A stretch of 64,000 nucleotides of DNA from Epilithonimonas caeni DSM 17710 (GCF_000426465.1 NZ_AUFK01000009.1:682001-746000), one strand, 5' to 3'. Shown: positions 32,201 to 41,873, counted from the stretch's first letter. A program made the numbers and translations. The notes: a model not told the origin generated them from the letters alone.

Positions 32201-33850
32201 ATGAAGAAAAAATTACTTTTTGTTTTTGCAGGACTTGCATTAGCACCTTTTTTTAAATCTCAAAATGTATCGGTTTTCAATGATGTTCCTTTTTACAGTA
32301 TGTACCATTATCTGGGAGAAGGAGAAACCATGCCGGCTGAAGCTTATTCTCAAATTCCTGCTGGGGCAATCCGTTTACATGCCTATGAGCAGGACATTAT
32401 TTCCAGGAAATTGACAGATTCCGAAATTGCATCCATTGGAAGCAATGTGAAGATGAATATCGTTCTAACAGCAGCATGCGACAATTATGACAGACTTGCT
32501 GGTGTCAATCTTGTCCTTGTACCAAAAGGAGCAACAACTTATACTTATAACCAAAGTGACATCAAGCGTATCGAGATTGGACGTTTTATCACGCCTTTTA
32601 TGAACAAAAACATTTCGCCAACTCAGGTTCCATACAGTTTCCAGGTGGATAATATTTCCAACATATTGCATGATACAGCTCTATCTGCTACGTATGATTT
32701 TTGGATCGAGTTCCGAGCTGATGGTTACTCTGCCGCAGCCAATACTCAGGTTGCTGGATGTGCGAACAGAACAGATGTTTTCCGTGGGAATCTGGAATTT
32801 GTAACAAGTGGAGCCGTAACACCTTCTCAAAACTTCTTTTTACCACTTTCTTATCGTCAAAACCTAAATAATTATAATGCTACAGATGTTCCGGGACAAA
32901 CAACAAGATTAGTAACTTTTACACTTGAACAGCCTGTTCCGAATGCTATTCTACATCTTAGCACCTCTAACCATGGATCAAATTCCGGAGGTGAAGAATA
33001 TGTAAAAAGAGTACATAACGTCTATCTAGATGACCAGTTGGTAAGTCAATATATGCCAGGTGGAAAAAACTGTGAAGATTACAGACAATACAACACGCAA
33101 GGGAACGGGATATATGGAACTACTGCAAAAACCTTAAGAGGCTGGATATCTTGGAACAACTGGTGTCCAGGTGACGTGATCCCGAATCGTGAAGTCAGTT
33201 TAGGAAATCTTTCTGCAGGAACCCATACCATCAAAATAGATGTCCCTACCGCCGTCTTTACTGGCCAACAAGGTTATTTCCCAATTTCCATGTATATCCA
33301 AAATCAGAAAAACGGAGATGTCATTTGCCCTGCTCCCTATGATTTAAAAATCGCCAGCCAAATAGATACCACCGTAAGCACGGAATGGAAAGAAGCCGGA
33401 ACCTCCAACCAATGGCAAACGCTTTGGGGAAGAAGAAATGTCTTCACAACTGCCGGTGCTGAAGTTTACCGTGATATAGAGAACGAACCAAAAGATACAA
33501 GAACGGACCTGACCGTTAACTGGATCTATGAAACTTATGTAAAATCAAAATGTTCGAATGACCAAAGCAGTGTTTGGTACGGACCTGTTTACTCTACTCA
33601 AATCAAACTCGGAACAGAAGATATCGACACAAAGAAAATATCAATCTATCCAAATCCCGTTAAGGATTTCATCAACATCAATTCAACCGCAAAAGTGAAA
33701 AAAGTGTCTGTTTATAATGTTGATGGTAAAATATTGCTGGAAGATAATTCCACAAAGATCAATCTTTCTAAATTGCAATCAGGCATTTATCTAATGAAAA
33801 TAGACTTTGCAGATGGCAGATCCCAAACCCAGAAGGTCATCAAACAATAA
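32201..33850 (+). CDS. PNGase F-like secreted protein with T9SS type A sorting domain
   Basis: Protein of 549 residues: Sec signal (ends FFKSQ), two eight-stranded beta-sandwich regions homologous to Elizabethkingia PNGase F (about 60-380), a C-terminal fibronectin-like stretch, and a T9SS type A sorting domain (about 475-549: SIYPNPVKDFI ... YLMKIDFADG). Shared pieces include EIGRFITPF and NWCPGDVIPNR. Positions matching PNGase F catalytic D60, E118 and E206 appear kept as D97 (NYDRL), E170 (WIEF) and E265 or E266 (GGEEYVKR), while some PNGase F disulfide cysteines are not. It likely cleaves N-glycans from glycoproteins outside the cell; this is inferred. Confidence 0.85.
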   Translation: MKKKLLFVFAGLALAPFFKSQNVSVFNDVPFYSMYHYLGEGETMPAEAYSQIPAGAIRLHAYEQDIISRKLTDSEIASIGSNVKMNIVLTAACDNYDRLAGVNLVLVPKGATTYTYNQSDIKRIEIGRFITPFMNKNISPTQVPYSFQVDNISNILHDTALSATYDFWIEFRADGYSAAANTQVAGCANRTDVFRGNLEFVTSGAVTPSQNFFLPLSYRQNLNNYNATDVPGQTTRLVTFTLEQPVPNAILHLSTSNHGSNSGGEEYVKRVHNVYLDDQLVSQYMPGGKNCEDYRQYNTQGNGIYGTTAKTLRGWISWNNWCPGDVIPNREVSLGNLSAGTHTIKIDVPTAVFTGQQGYFPISMYIQNQKNGDVICPAPYDLKIASQIDTTVSTEWKEAGTSNQWQTLWGRRNVFTTAGAEVYRDIENEPKDTRTDLTVNWIYETYVKSKCSNDQSSVWYGPVYSTQIKLGTEDIDTKKISIYPNPVKDFININSTAKVKKVSVYNVDGKILLEDNSTKINLSKLQSGIYLMKIDFADGRSQTQKVIKQ

Positions 33851-33861
33851 ATTATACTTTG

Positions 33862-33892
33862 AAATTCCTGCCCAATGGGCAGGAATTTTTTA
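33862..33892 (+). terminator. Terminator after the PNGase F-like gene
   Basis: AAATTCCTGCCC pairs with GGGCAGGAATTT (12 bp) across an AAT loop, followed by T. Confidence 0.85.
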
Positions 33893-33936
33893 TTTAATTC
33901 AAAAAATATTTAAGCTTGAAAAAACGTTCTTATTTA

Positions 33937-34794
33937 ATGAGATATTTCCTCTTTCTTATTCTATTGTCCATTGTTTCCTGTAAAGCATACCATTCTAAAG
34001 CAGAGTTTTCAACCTATTCCAACAGAAATCAAATCGAAATAAAAAAGATTAATAATTTCCGTTATTTAGGAGGAATTAAAAATTCTGAAGGTAAGTCTTT
34101 AAAGGATAGTTTGATCTACCGAAGCGGAAATCTTCACAAACTTAGGAACTCTTCTTTCGATGAAATCGAATCATTGAAAATCAATAAAATCATCGACCTG
34201 AGAACGCATCAGGAAATAACGAAAGAACCAGACCATTTTCCAAAGACTATTTCTTATCAAAATTACCCCGCCTTCCAAGATGAAAACGGAGAGCTGAAGG
34301 ATGCCAAAAAGCAAGTTCTAAAAGGTCAATTTAATAAAGTAGACGCAGATAAAAGAATGATACAATTCTATAAGGATTATGTTTCAGAAAATCCACAGGT
34401 GATAAAGAAAATAATTACTGAGATTCTAGATTCGGAGCAGCCTATTCTTTATCATTGCACTGCCGGAAAAGACAGAACCGGAATGATAACAGCATTGATT
34501 TTGAAGATTTTGAAATTCGATGATTCTGTGACTTTTGAAGAATATCTACAATCCAATGACCTCCGTCAATCTATCATTCAAAAAAGATTGAATCTTGCCA
34601 ATAACTTACACTTTATCTATCCCAAATTAGATATTGGAGTATTAGAAAAAACAGGTTGGATAGAAAGAAATTATTTACAGTCTGCTTTTGATGAGATTGA
34701 TAAAAAATATGGTTCTATGGATAACTATATCCATGAAGCTTTAGGAATTTCTGAAGCTCAGAGAGAAACTTATATCCAGAAGTTTTTACAATAA
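33937..34794 (+). CDS. Tyrosine-phosphatase-like lipoprotein
   Basis: Protein of 285 residues from the ATG at 33937 (a TTG at 33916 in frame would add seven residues, MKKRSYL). Lipoprotein signal MRYFLFLILLSIVSCK with lipobox Cys. The CX5R active site YHCTAGKDRTG, the Y_phosphatase3 family marker NFRYLGGI...YRSGNLHKL and KIIDLRTHQE are present. It is a protein-tyrosine or phosphoinositide phosphatase of the PF13350 type, facing the periplasm. Its substrate is unknown. Confidence 0.9.
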   Translation: MRYFLFLILLSIVSCKAYHSKAEFSTYSNRNQIEIKKINNFRYLGGIKNSEGKSLKDSLIYRSGNLHKLRNSSFDEIESLKINKIIDLRTHQEITKEPDHFPKTISYQNYPAFQDENGELKDAKKQVLKGQFNKVDADKRMIQFYKDYVSENPQVIKKIITEILDSEQPILYHCTAGKDRTGMITALILKILKFDDSVTFEEYLQSNDLRQSIIQKRLNLANNLHFIYPKLDIGVLEKTGWIERNYLQSAFDEIDKKYGSMDNYIHEALGISEAQRETYIQKFLQ

Positions 34795-34827
34795 TAAAGC
34801 ATCCAAAATTTGACGGCTTTATTTTTT
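34793..34827. terminator. Weak terminator between convergent genes
   Basis: AATAAAGC pairs with GCTTTATT across a 15-nt loop with following T residues; the long loop lowers confidence. Confidence 0.45.
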
Positions 34828-34995
34828 ATCTGTTGATTTGTTATCTGTTTTATTCTTTTTCCTTCCCGAATTAATTAGACTTTGATTGATAATATATTCC
34901 AATTGTCCATTCACACTTCTGAATTCATCAGCCGCCCATTTCTCTAGCAATTTATACATCTCATCATCCAATCGTAAAACAAAACTCTTCTTCAT
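34819..34995 (-). CDS. Arc-like ribbon-helix-helix DNA-binding protein
   Basis: The start at 34995 (MKKSFVLRLDDEMYKLLEKW) is preferred over the upstream ATG at 35037, because the beta-strand of the ribbon-helix-helix fold begins here, as in Arc-family proteins. This gives 58 residues: strand KSFVLRLD, helix 1 DEMYKLLEKWAADE, turn FRSVNGQ, helix 2 LEYIINQSLINS, then a basic tail (GRKKNKTDNKSTDKK). It would act as a dimer on DNA. No toxin gene is adjacent, so a global or housekeeping role is more likely than a TA antitoxin (inference). Confidence 0.8.
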   Translation of the reverse strand: MKKSFVLRLDDEMYKLLEKWAADEFRSVNGQLEYIINQSLINSGRKKNKTDNKSTDKK

Positions 34996-35093
34996 CAATA
35001 CTTGATTTTTCGGATTAATTATAAAGCGTTCCTTCATTCAGAATCGGCTGAGCAGCTTTTTCACCGCATAATACAACCATTAGATTGCTCAAA

Positions 35094-35131
35094 AATAAAA
35101 AAGCCGAACTTATTAAAAGTCCGGCTTTTTT
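35094..35131 (-). terminator. Terminator after ccsBA
   Basis: On the minus strand AAGCCG...CGGCTT with an inner ACTT/AAGT pair and a T run. Confidence 0.75.
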
Positions 35132-35147
35132 ATTTATTTCACAAAAT

Positions 35148-38100
35148 TTAAGGTTCTACTTGCGTTCTTTTCTCTTGTTTTTCATTCAGTTTTTTGTATT
35201 TGAACCAAGCAGCTATAGACAATGCCAGCATATACCCTAAACTGATGTAAACCCAAGTCGGTAATGGAATAGGGTCTCCTTTTGCGTAAGAGTGCAAGCC
35301 TGACAAATAATAATTCACTCCAAAATAGGTCATTACCATAGAGCAGAAAGCAAACATTGTCACCACGTGGAAGGTGTATCTACCTCTCAATCCCGGAACC
35401 AGTCTCATATGGATCACAAATGCATAGATCATGATCGAGATGAAAGCCCATGTTTCTTTCGGGTCCCAGCTCCAGTAACGTCCCCAAGATTCGTTGGCCC
35501 AGATTCCTCCCAAGAAGTTTCCGATAGTTAGCGCTAATAATCCAATATTAAGAGACATTTCACTTACGATTGCCAATTCTTTCAGCGTTGTATCATTATG
35601 TTTTTTGAATGTCTCTTTGTTGGAAATCACATAGAAGATCAAAGAGATCATTGCAATCAACATCGATAAAGAGAAGAAGCCGTAACTTGAAGTGATAATT
35701 GCAACGTGAACCACTAACCAATAAGATTTCAGAACAGGAACTAGTGGTGTGATCTGCGGGTCTAGTGCGGAACCACCGTGTGCAAAGCCCATCATAATCA
35801 CTGCTACTAAAAACCCTGCTGCAGGAATCAAAGCATTTGAGTTTCTATAAAGTGCATAACCGGCAGTAATCCCCACCCAAGAGATGAAGATAATCGCTTC
35901 ATAACCATTACTCCACGGGGCATGTCCGGAAATGTACCATCTTGCAACCAATCCTAAGAAATGGAAAATGTAACCAATCGCACCGATATAAATGATTGCT
36001 TTTATAACATTATGAAGGATTTTATTGGATTTAAATAATTCTATAAAACCTAAAACCAAAAGCAAACCTCCAATGATGGTATAGAAAATCAACAATTTGA
36101 AGTTGATATCCAATGTATTCATCAAAACTTCAAGCTTAACTTTGGTTTCAGAAGGCACTACATTTTTACCCCATTTTTGTTGGTATTCCTCCACTTTTTT
36201 CAGTTCAGCATCAGCTTTTGCCCAGCTTCCACCTTGTGTTGCTAAAAGTACACTTGATAAGTATGGTCCTAAAACCGCCTGTGCATTTTCATCCGGTTCA
36301 AAAGTCGGTGTCATTACAGAATTCCAAGTGTGGTTAGGGTCGTTCTTGACAGGAACTGTTCGGAAATATTGGTAAGACATAATCCCGTTCAATACTTGAA
36401 CTTTGTCATTTAATTTAATAACCGCTTCATCATATCTTGTTCTTTCAGAGGCTTTTTTTCTAAACGCATCATTATAATCATCTTCCAACACAAAACGAAG
36501 ATTTCCGTTTTTGTCCGCCGGAAATAATTTAATCAAACTAGTAAATCCTTCGTCCGTCGCTTTTGTTTTTGCTCTCAGGTATTTTCCAACTTTACCCGCA
36601 GTTTCAATTTTGATGATATTCACCTGAGCCCAAAACATCGGGTCAATCGTAGCAGCCAAGAACCATTGGTTAGCATCCAGATCCTGGAATTTGGAACGTG
36701 AAGTTAATTTGTGTAAAATATCAAGTGCCTGCGTATTGGCAGGAACAATGCGACCTTCGTAATTCTGAACCAATAGAGAACCAAACTTGTCTGCGTGTTC
36801 TTTGTTGATTGTAATATTTTTCACCATCTCATCCGCATCCAAAACCATTGGATTTTTACCTGCAGAAGCTGGTTTTGCTTCGGTTGAATGGGAATGAGCT
36901 TCGTGACTTCCGTCTGTTCCGTGCATGTCGATTTCCTGAGCATGAAGTCCGAAACTTAATAAAATCAGAAGAACAGCAGTTGTTTTTTTCTTGCTGATTG
37001 TTTTCAGCATTTGATTTAGACTCCAGAATCTAGAACCTTTCCAGAACATGGTCACAAACATCCCTAAAAATAAGAATGCATAACCGATATAACTGATCAA
37101 AGTTCCCCAAAAATCGTGGTTTACAGAAAGAACCGTCCCTTTTCTGTCCGGGTCAAAACTCGCTTGGAAGAAGCGGTAACCTTTATAGTTAAGAACGTGG
37201 TTCATATAGATGTTGTAAGGCGTTTCTTTGCCTTCGTCCACAATTTTAACATGGGATTCATAAGCTGACGGCGAAGAACTTCCCGGATAAGTTTCCATTA
37301 CAAATTTTTCCAACTTAAGTGCAAAAGGCTGTGTGAAATAAATCTTTGGCCCGAATCCTAACATGATGTCCAAACCATCCAGATGAATCTGCTTGTAATT
37401 ATTCGGATTTCCTTTTTCTACAACAAGATCAACAATCTGTTTAGTTTTTGGCCCGGCTACTTCTACTTTCAGCATATCCGGAACATCTTTGTCTTTTTGT
37501 TTGTCGCCTTCGTAAGCCACCAATTTTCCACGTTTTGTTCCTTCTGGAATTACTAATTTCAATTGGTCAATCGTATAGAGACTTCTCAAAACCAGCGGTT
37601 GGAATTCATCTTTCTTAGTCGTTCCAGTTGCCTGAGTTGCCATTGTCATATAAGAAGCATCGCTTGGCGTTTTGATATAAAGCTGTCCGTCTTTTTTCTG
37701 GAATTCCACAGCACCTTCTATTGCCGTTCTGTTATAACTTACCAAAGTTCCATTGATATTCTGAACTTCGCCTTCTGCCAAATAAATATTCTGACGACCG
37801 CCCATATCGCCGGTTGAAACTAAATGAAGAAATTCTTTTCCATTACTATCGACAGCCAAACTGTCTTTCTTTCTCTGGATGTATTCCAAAGCTTTCACAA
37901 CAATCTTTTCTTTTCCAAGGAAATCATAAGTCGCTTGGAAATCGTGATGAAGAGGCGACATCAGGTAAGGGACGTCGTGATAATTTTGCTGTTCACCTTT
38001 TTCCTCGATTTTGATTTTGAAGAAATGTTTGTCGGTTACAATCTCATTATTGGTTTCTCCTTCGCGGATATGCATCGTTCCTTCGAAACTGATGTAACGA

Positions 38101-38384
38101 GTGATTGCTCCACCAATGAAAATCAAGATAAAAGCCAAGTGGAAAACCAAAACCGGCCACTTTTCTCTTTTCCAAAGTCTATATCTTCCGATGTTTCCAA
38201 TGAAGTTCAGAATCAATAAAAACATAATGGCTTCAAACCATTTTGCTTCATAAATCAAGGCTTTTGCAGTTGGCGTTCCGTAATCATTTTCAACAAAAGT
38301 AGCAACTGCCATAGAAATTGCGAAAGCCAGAAGTAAAACCGCCATCGTTCGCGTAGAAATGAGAATATCCTGAATCTTTTTCAT
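35148..38384 (-). CDS. ccsBA: CcsBA cytochrome c synthase (ResB-CcsA fusion)
   Basis: Inner-membrane system II cytochrome c heme ligase of 1078 residues. The N-terminal ResB/CcsB part (about 1-470: four TM segments and a large periplasmic region with FEGTMHIREGETN) is fused to CcsA (about 780-1065) with six or more TM helices and the WWD heme-handling motif WGRYWSWDPKETWAF. A His-rich stretch (MHGTDGSHEAHSHSTE, about residue 490) in the central region may bind metal or heme. It exports heme and attaches it to apocytochrome CxxCH. The fusion is usual in Bacteroidetes and epsilon-proteobacteria. Confidence 0.94.
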   Translation of the reverse strand: MKKIQDILISTRTMAVLLLAFAISMAVATFVENDYGTPTAKALIYEAKWFEAIMFLLILNFIGNIGRYRLWKREKWPVLVFHLAFILIFIGGAITRYISFEGTMHIREGETNNEIVTDKHFFKIKIEEKGEQQNYHDVPYLMSPLHHDFQATYDFLGKEKIVVKALEYIQRKKDSLAVDSNGKEFLHLVSTGDMGGRQNIYLAEGEVQNINGTLVSYNRTAIEGAVEFQKKDGQLYIKTPSDASYMTMATQATGTTKKDEFQPLVLRSLYTIDQLKLVIPEGTKRGKLVAYEGDKQKDKDVPDMLKVEVAGPKTKQIVDLVVEKGNPNNYKQIHLDGLDIMLGFGPKIYFTQPFALKLEKFVMETYPGSSSPSAYESHVKIVDEGKETPYNIYMNHVLNYKGYRFFQASFDPDRKGTVLSVNHDFWGTLISYIGYAFLFLGMFVTMFWKGSRFWSLNQMLKTISKKKTTAVLLILLSFGLHAQEIDMHGTDGSHEAHSHSTEAKPASAGKNPMVLDADEMVKNITINKEHADKFGSLLVQNYEGRIVPANTQALDILHKLTSRSKFQDLDANQWFLAATIDPMFWAQVNIIKIETAGKVGKYLRAKTKATDEGFTSLIKLFPADKNGNLRFVLEDDYNDAFRKKASERTRYDEAVIKLNDKVQVLNGIMSYQYFRTVPVKNDPNHTWNSVMTPTFEPDENAQAVLGPYLSSVLLATQGGSWAKADAELKKVEEYQQKWGKNVVPSETKVKLEVLMNTLDINFKLLIFYTIIGGLLLVLGFIELFKSNKILHNVIKAIIYIGAIGYIFHFLGLVARWYISGHAPWSNGYEAIIFISWVGITAGYALYRNSNALIPAAGFLVAVIMMGFAHGGSALDPQITPLVPVLKSYWLVVHVAIITSSYGFFSLSMLIAMISLIFYVISNKETFKKHNDTTLKELAIVSEMSLNIGLLALTIGNFLGGIWANESWGRYWSWDPKETWAFISIMIYAFVIHMRLVPGLRGRYTFHVVTMFAFCSMVMTYFGVNYYLSGLHSYAKGDPIPLPTWVYISLGYMLALSIAAWFKYKKLNEKQEKRTQVEP

Positions 38385-38704
38385 AAGTTAGATATCTAAT
38401 ATTTTATTTGTCAGATTTCATCGATTGGGCCTAATTCACGGGCTTTGTAAATGGCGATTTTAATCTGAAAATTTAGAATCCACAAAAATAAGGATGATAA
38501 ATCACAAAGGCATCAAAAAAAACTGTTTTTTGTCATTTTGAAAAGCCAAATCGTTATTTTGAAACATTCTTAATAAGCCTTTTCAAACTGATAATTAGAG
38601 TGCTAAAAATTCATATAATTTTAAGAAAAATTAAAAATAACTCTCAACAATATATATGACTAATAAAAAACATTAAATTTGCATCTATTGACCTTTTTTT
38701 GAAA
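38385..38704. promoter_or_regulatory. Divergent promoter region between ccsBA and ftsK
   Basis: AT-rich, no ORF. It contains a TAAATTTG element facing ftsK (38674-38681) and, on the minus strand, TATTTTTG (38490-38483) facing ccsBA. A 12-bp palindrome TTAGATATCTAA lies next to the ccsBA start. Nothing else noted. Confidence 0.4.
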
Positions 38705-41185
38705 ATGAACAACGAACAAAATACGACCTCCAACTCAAGTAAAATCATCTCAAAGCCAAGGATAATTTCGGGCGTTACGCTCATCATATTATCAGTTGTT
38801 TTGACACTTTCTTTCGTCTCTTATCTGATGAACTGGAAAGCCGACCAGAGCCAAGCAGGCACAATGTCTGACAAAACAGTACAATCTTCCAATCTATTTG
38901 GGAAAATCGGTGATTGGCTGGGAAATCTTTTCATTTTTGAAAGTATTGGTGTAGCGGCCTTTGTTGTCGCATTCTTATGCTTTGTTTTTGGCACATTGAT
39001 TTTCAAGAAGAATTATTTCAAACCTTGGAAAACCATTTCCCACAGTTTATTTTTCATTTGCTGGACTCCGATTTTCTTTGGTGCAGTGACCAATGGCGAA
39101 GGCGTTTTAGGCGGTGTTTATGGTTATCAGATCATGGATTATCTGAAATCTTATATTGGTTCTGTGGGACTTTGGCTAGTTCTTTTGGTAAGTTTCGCTT
39201 TGTATTTTGTCCTGGAATTCAATCTAAGGCCGAGTTCTATCAAAAATAAACTGAATGACATCAATGACAATACATTCGGAAGACTTAAAAATCTAATGCC
39301 AGATTCTGATGAAGAATTTGAAGCGGATGAAGAACTGGAAAAAGAATTTATCCCTGAAAAGTTTACAGGAAAAGAAAAGCCAATAAAAACGGATAACGAT
39401 TTCAGTAATATTAAGGTCACTCAGGATTTTGAACCAATAAAAACCCCGAATCAAACTTCTTTCAAGGAAGATATCAGAGAACCAATTAAACAATCTGCTC
39501 CTGAACCAATTGTATTATCTTCTACTCCATCGGAACCTCAAAAAACGATTGTATCGACTCCGGCTGTAAAAGCTGAAGATGATTTTGCCTTCAATGTAGA
39601 AATAAAGAAAGATGAAGATTTCCCGGTAACAGCAGAACAGCAGAAATCTGATGATCTAGTTAGCAAACATGGTTTGTATGACCATAAATTGGATCTGGCA
39701 AAATTCCAGATGCCTTCTGTTGAATTACTGAAAGATTACGGAAACGAAGAAATCACAATCAATAAAGACGAACTCGAAGAAAATAAAAACAGAATTGTTG
39801 GTTTATTGAAAACCTTCAACGTAGGAATCTCTGAAATCAAAGCGACGATTGGTCCAACCGTTACACTTTACGAAATCGTACCGGAAGCAGGAATCCGAGT
39901 TGCAGCAATTAAAAAACTACAGGACGATATTGCTCTGAATCTTTCAGCTCTTGGAATCAGAATCATCGCACCGATGCCAGGAAAAGGAACCATTGGAATC
40001 GAGGTTCCAAGAAAAAATCCAACAATGGTTTCGATGCGTTCGGTTGTAGCATCGCCTAAATTTCAATCTGCTGATATGGATCTGCCAATCGTTTTTGGTA
40101 GAACTATTTCCAATGAGGTTTTCGTGGCCGACCTTGCAAAAATGCCTCACCTTTTGATGGCCGGAGCAACAGGGCAAGGTAAATCTGTTGGTATTAATGC
40201 GATTTTAACTTCATTGATTTATAAAAAGCACCCAAGCGAACTGAAATTCGTAATGGTTGACCCGAAAAAAGTGGAATTATCACTTTATTCAAAGATTGAA
40301 AGACATTATCTGGCGAAATTACCCGATACAGAAGATGCGATCATCACAGATAATGCAAAAGTGATCAACACATTGAACTCACTTTGTATCGAGATGGACG
40401 ACCGTTACGAATTGCTTAAAAATGCGTTCTGTAAAAACATCAAAGAATACAACGCCAAATTCGCCCAAAGAAAACTGAATCCTGAAAATGGGCACAGATA
40501 TCTGCCATACATTGTTTTGGTCGTAGATGAATTTGCGGACCTGATCATGACAGCTGGAAAAGAAGTGGAACATCCGATTGCAAGATTGGCTCAGTTAGCG
40601 AGAGCGATCGGAATTCATTTAATTGTTGCGACGCAAAGACCTTCTGTCAATGTAATCACAGGTATGATCAAAGCGAATTTCCCTGCGAGAGTTGCTTTCC
40701 GAGTAATTTCCGGAGTGGATTCTAAAACGATCTTGGATTCGCCAGGAGCGGAACAATTGGTTGGGAAAGGAGACATGCTTTATTTCAACGGAAATGATCT
40801 GACTCGTCTTCAATGTGCATTTGTAGATACACCGGAAGTGGAAAGAATTGCGGAATTCGTTGGAGAGCAAAAAGGATATTCTGACGCTTATCTTCTTCCT
40901 GAATATTCCGGAGAAGATGCCGCTTCAACTGTTGGGGCATTTGACCCGAATGAAAAAGATGCATTGTTTGAAGAAGGTGCGAGAATAGTGGTTTCTACAC
41001 AGCAAGGTTCAACATCTATGTTACAAAGACAACTGAAATTAGGATATAACAGAGCCGGAAGAATCATGGACCAATTGGAGGCTGCTGGCGTTGTGGGCGG
41101 TTTCAATGGTGCGAAAGCGAGAGAGGTTTTGATTTCTGACCTCAATTCCTTAGAAAGACTTTTAGATGAACTTAAAGGAAGATAG
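38705..41185 (+). CDS. ftsK: FtsK/SpoIIIE DNA translocase
   Basis: Septal DNA pump of 826 residues from the ATG at 38705 (a TTG two codons earlier is not needed). Four TM helices lie in the first 180 residues, followed by an acidic/proline linker (about 200-330), then the alpha/beta motor: HLLMAGATGQGKSVGINAI (Walker A) and PYIVLVVDEFADLIM (Walker B), and the C-terminal gamma winged helix (STSMLQRQLKLGYNRAGRIMDQLEAAG) that reads KOPS-like sequences. It moves the chromosome terminus during division and activates XerCD at dif. Confidence 0.96.
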   Translation: MNNEQNTTSNSSKIISKPRIISGVTLIILSVVLTLSFVSYLMNWKADQSQAGTMSDKTVQSSNLFGKIGDWLGNLFIFESIGVAAFVVAFLCFVFGTLIFKKNYFKPWKTISHSLFFICWTPIFFGAVTNGEGVLGGVYGYQIMDYLKSYIGSVGLWLVLLVSFALYFVLEFNLRPSSIKNKLNDINDNTFGRLKNLMPDSDEEFEADEELEKEFIPEKFTGKEKPIKTDNDFSNIKVTQDFEPIKTPNQTSFKEDIREPIKQSAPEPIVLSSTPSEPQKTIVSTPAVKAEDDFAFNVEIKKDEDFPVTAEQQKSDDLVSKHGLYDHKLDLAKFQMPSVELLKDYGNEEITINKDELEENKNRIVGLLKTFNVGISEIKATIGPTVTLYEIVPEAGIRVAAIKKLQDDIALNLSALGIRIIAPMPGKGTIGIEVPRKNPTMVSMRSVVASPKFQSADMDLPIVFGRTISNEVFVADLAKMPHLLMAGATGQGKSVGINAILTSLIYKKHPSELKFVMVDPKKVELSLYSKIERHYLAKLPDTEDAIITDNAKVINTLNSLCIEMDDRYELLKNAFCKNIKEYNAKFAQRKLNPENGHRYLPYIVLVVDEFADLIMTAGKEVEHPIARLAQLARAIGIHLIVATQRPSVNVITGMIKANFPARVAFRVISGVDSKTILDSPGAEQLVGKGDMLYFNGNDLTRLQCAFVDTPEVERIAEFVGEQKGYSDAYLLPEYSGEDAASTVGAFDPNEKDALFEEGARIVVSTQQGSTSMLQRQLKLGYNRAGRIMDQLEAAGVVGGFNGAKAREVLISDLNSLERLLDELKGR

Positions 41186-41207
41186 TACTAAAAACTATAT
41201 TTTTAAT

Positions 41208-41239
41208 AAAATCTTAACATAATTAGTTAAGGTTTTTTT
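41208..41239 (+). terminator. Terminator after ftsK
   Basis: ATCTTAAC pairs with GTTAAGGT across a 7-nt loop, then a T run. Confidence 0.7.
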
Positions 41240-41262
41240 ATTTTCAATTTAAAATTTAATCA

Positions 41263-41322
41263 ATGAAAAAAGTAGTTTTGATATTGCTTTCTATACTTTC
41301 AGTATTTACATTTGTTCAATAA
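41263..41322 (+). pseudogene. 19-residue signal-peptide-like stump
   Basis: ATG at 41263 opens MKKVVLILLSILSVFTFVQ and stops at 41322. It has the n-region and hydrophobic core of a Sec signal peptide but ends at the position where a mature protein would begin. It is followed 15 bp later by the HD-domain gene. It is either the remnant of a deleted secreted protein (whose body was replaced by the HD gene) or a very small membrane peptide or leader. Confidence 0.45.
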
Positions 41323-41337
41323 AAACAAAAAAAATAA

Positions 41338-41784
41338 ATGTCGACGCACGAACTACTCTACAAAGCCATAAAAATTGCTACCAAAGCCCATAAAAAACAA
41401 ACTGACAAATATGATGCACCATACTTAGGACATGTTTTCCGAGTGATGAATGCCGGCAAAACCATTGATGAAAAGATTGTAGGTATTCTCCACGATGTTG
41501 TGGAAGACAATCCTGACTTTCCAATAGAATATTTGCGTGAAAAAGGATTCCCAGAATATATCCTTGAGGCTATCGAATGTCTTACAAAACGAGAAGAAGA
41601 ACACCTGGATTACGATGCATTCGTTGCAAGGATAGAAACAAGTCCACTTGCTATTGCTGTAAAACTGAATGACCTAAGGGACAATATGGATCTGACCAGA
41701 TGTACAGAGTTACTACAGGAAAAAGATTTGAAACGCTTTAACAAATATCTGAAAGCTTACCTCTATCTTTCTGAAAAGTATTAG
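41338..41784 (+). CDS. Small HD-domain hydrolase, RelA/SpoT-hydrolase-like
   Basis: Protein of 148 residues comprising little more than one HD domain. Metal and catalytic residues follow the SpoT/MESH1 order: H in YLGHVFRV, HD-ED in GILHDVVEDN, and ND in VKLNDLRDN. This resembles the ppGpp hydrolase domain without a synthetase or regulatory region, so a small alarmone hydrolase is likely (inference), though a generic phosphohydrolase is possible. The start at ATG 41338 is well placed after AAAAAAATAA. Confidence 0.85.
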   Translation: MSTHELLYKAIKIATKAHKKQTDKYDAPYLGHVFRVMNAGKTIDEKIVGILHDVVEDNPDFPIEYLREKGFPEYILEAIECLTKREEEHLDYDAFVARIETSPLAIAVKLNDLRDNMDLTRCTELLQEKDLKRFNKYLKAYLYLSEKY

Positions 41785-41832
41785 AATTTAAAACCACATA
41801 GACACATAGACTCTATGTATTTCTTTAAAAAT

Positions 41833-41873
41833 AAAAAAGGTCAGATAGATGAAATTTTTATTTGACCTTTTTT
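41833..41873 (+). terminator. Terminator after the HD gene
   Basis: AAAAAAGGTCA pairs with TGACCTTTTTT (11 bp) across a 19-nt loop. The loop is long but the stem is strong, and it is symmetrical, so it may also serve the convergent DUF2490 gene. Confidence 0.6.

Noticed and set aside
34819-34995. Type II antitoxin (ribbon-helix-helix)
   Set aside because: No toxin gene is adjacent; flanked by a phosphatase and ccsBA. The Arc-type call is kept without a TA role.
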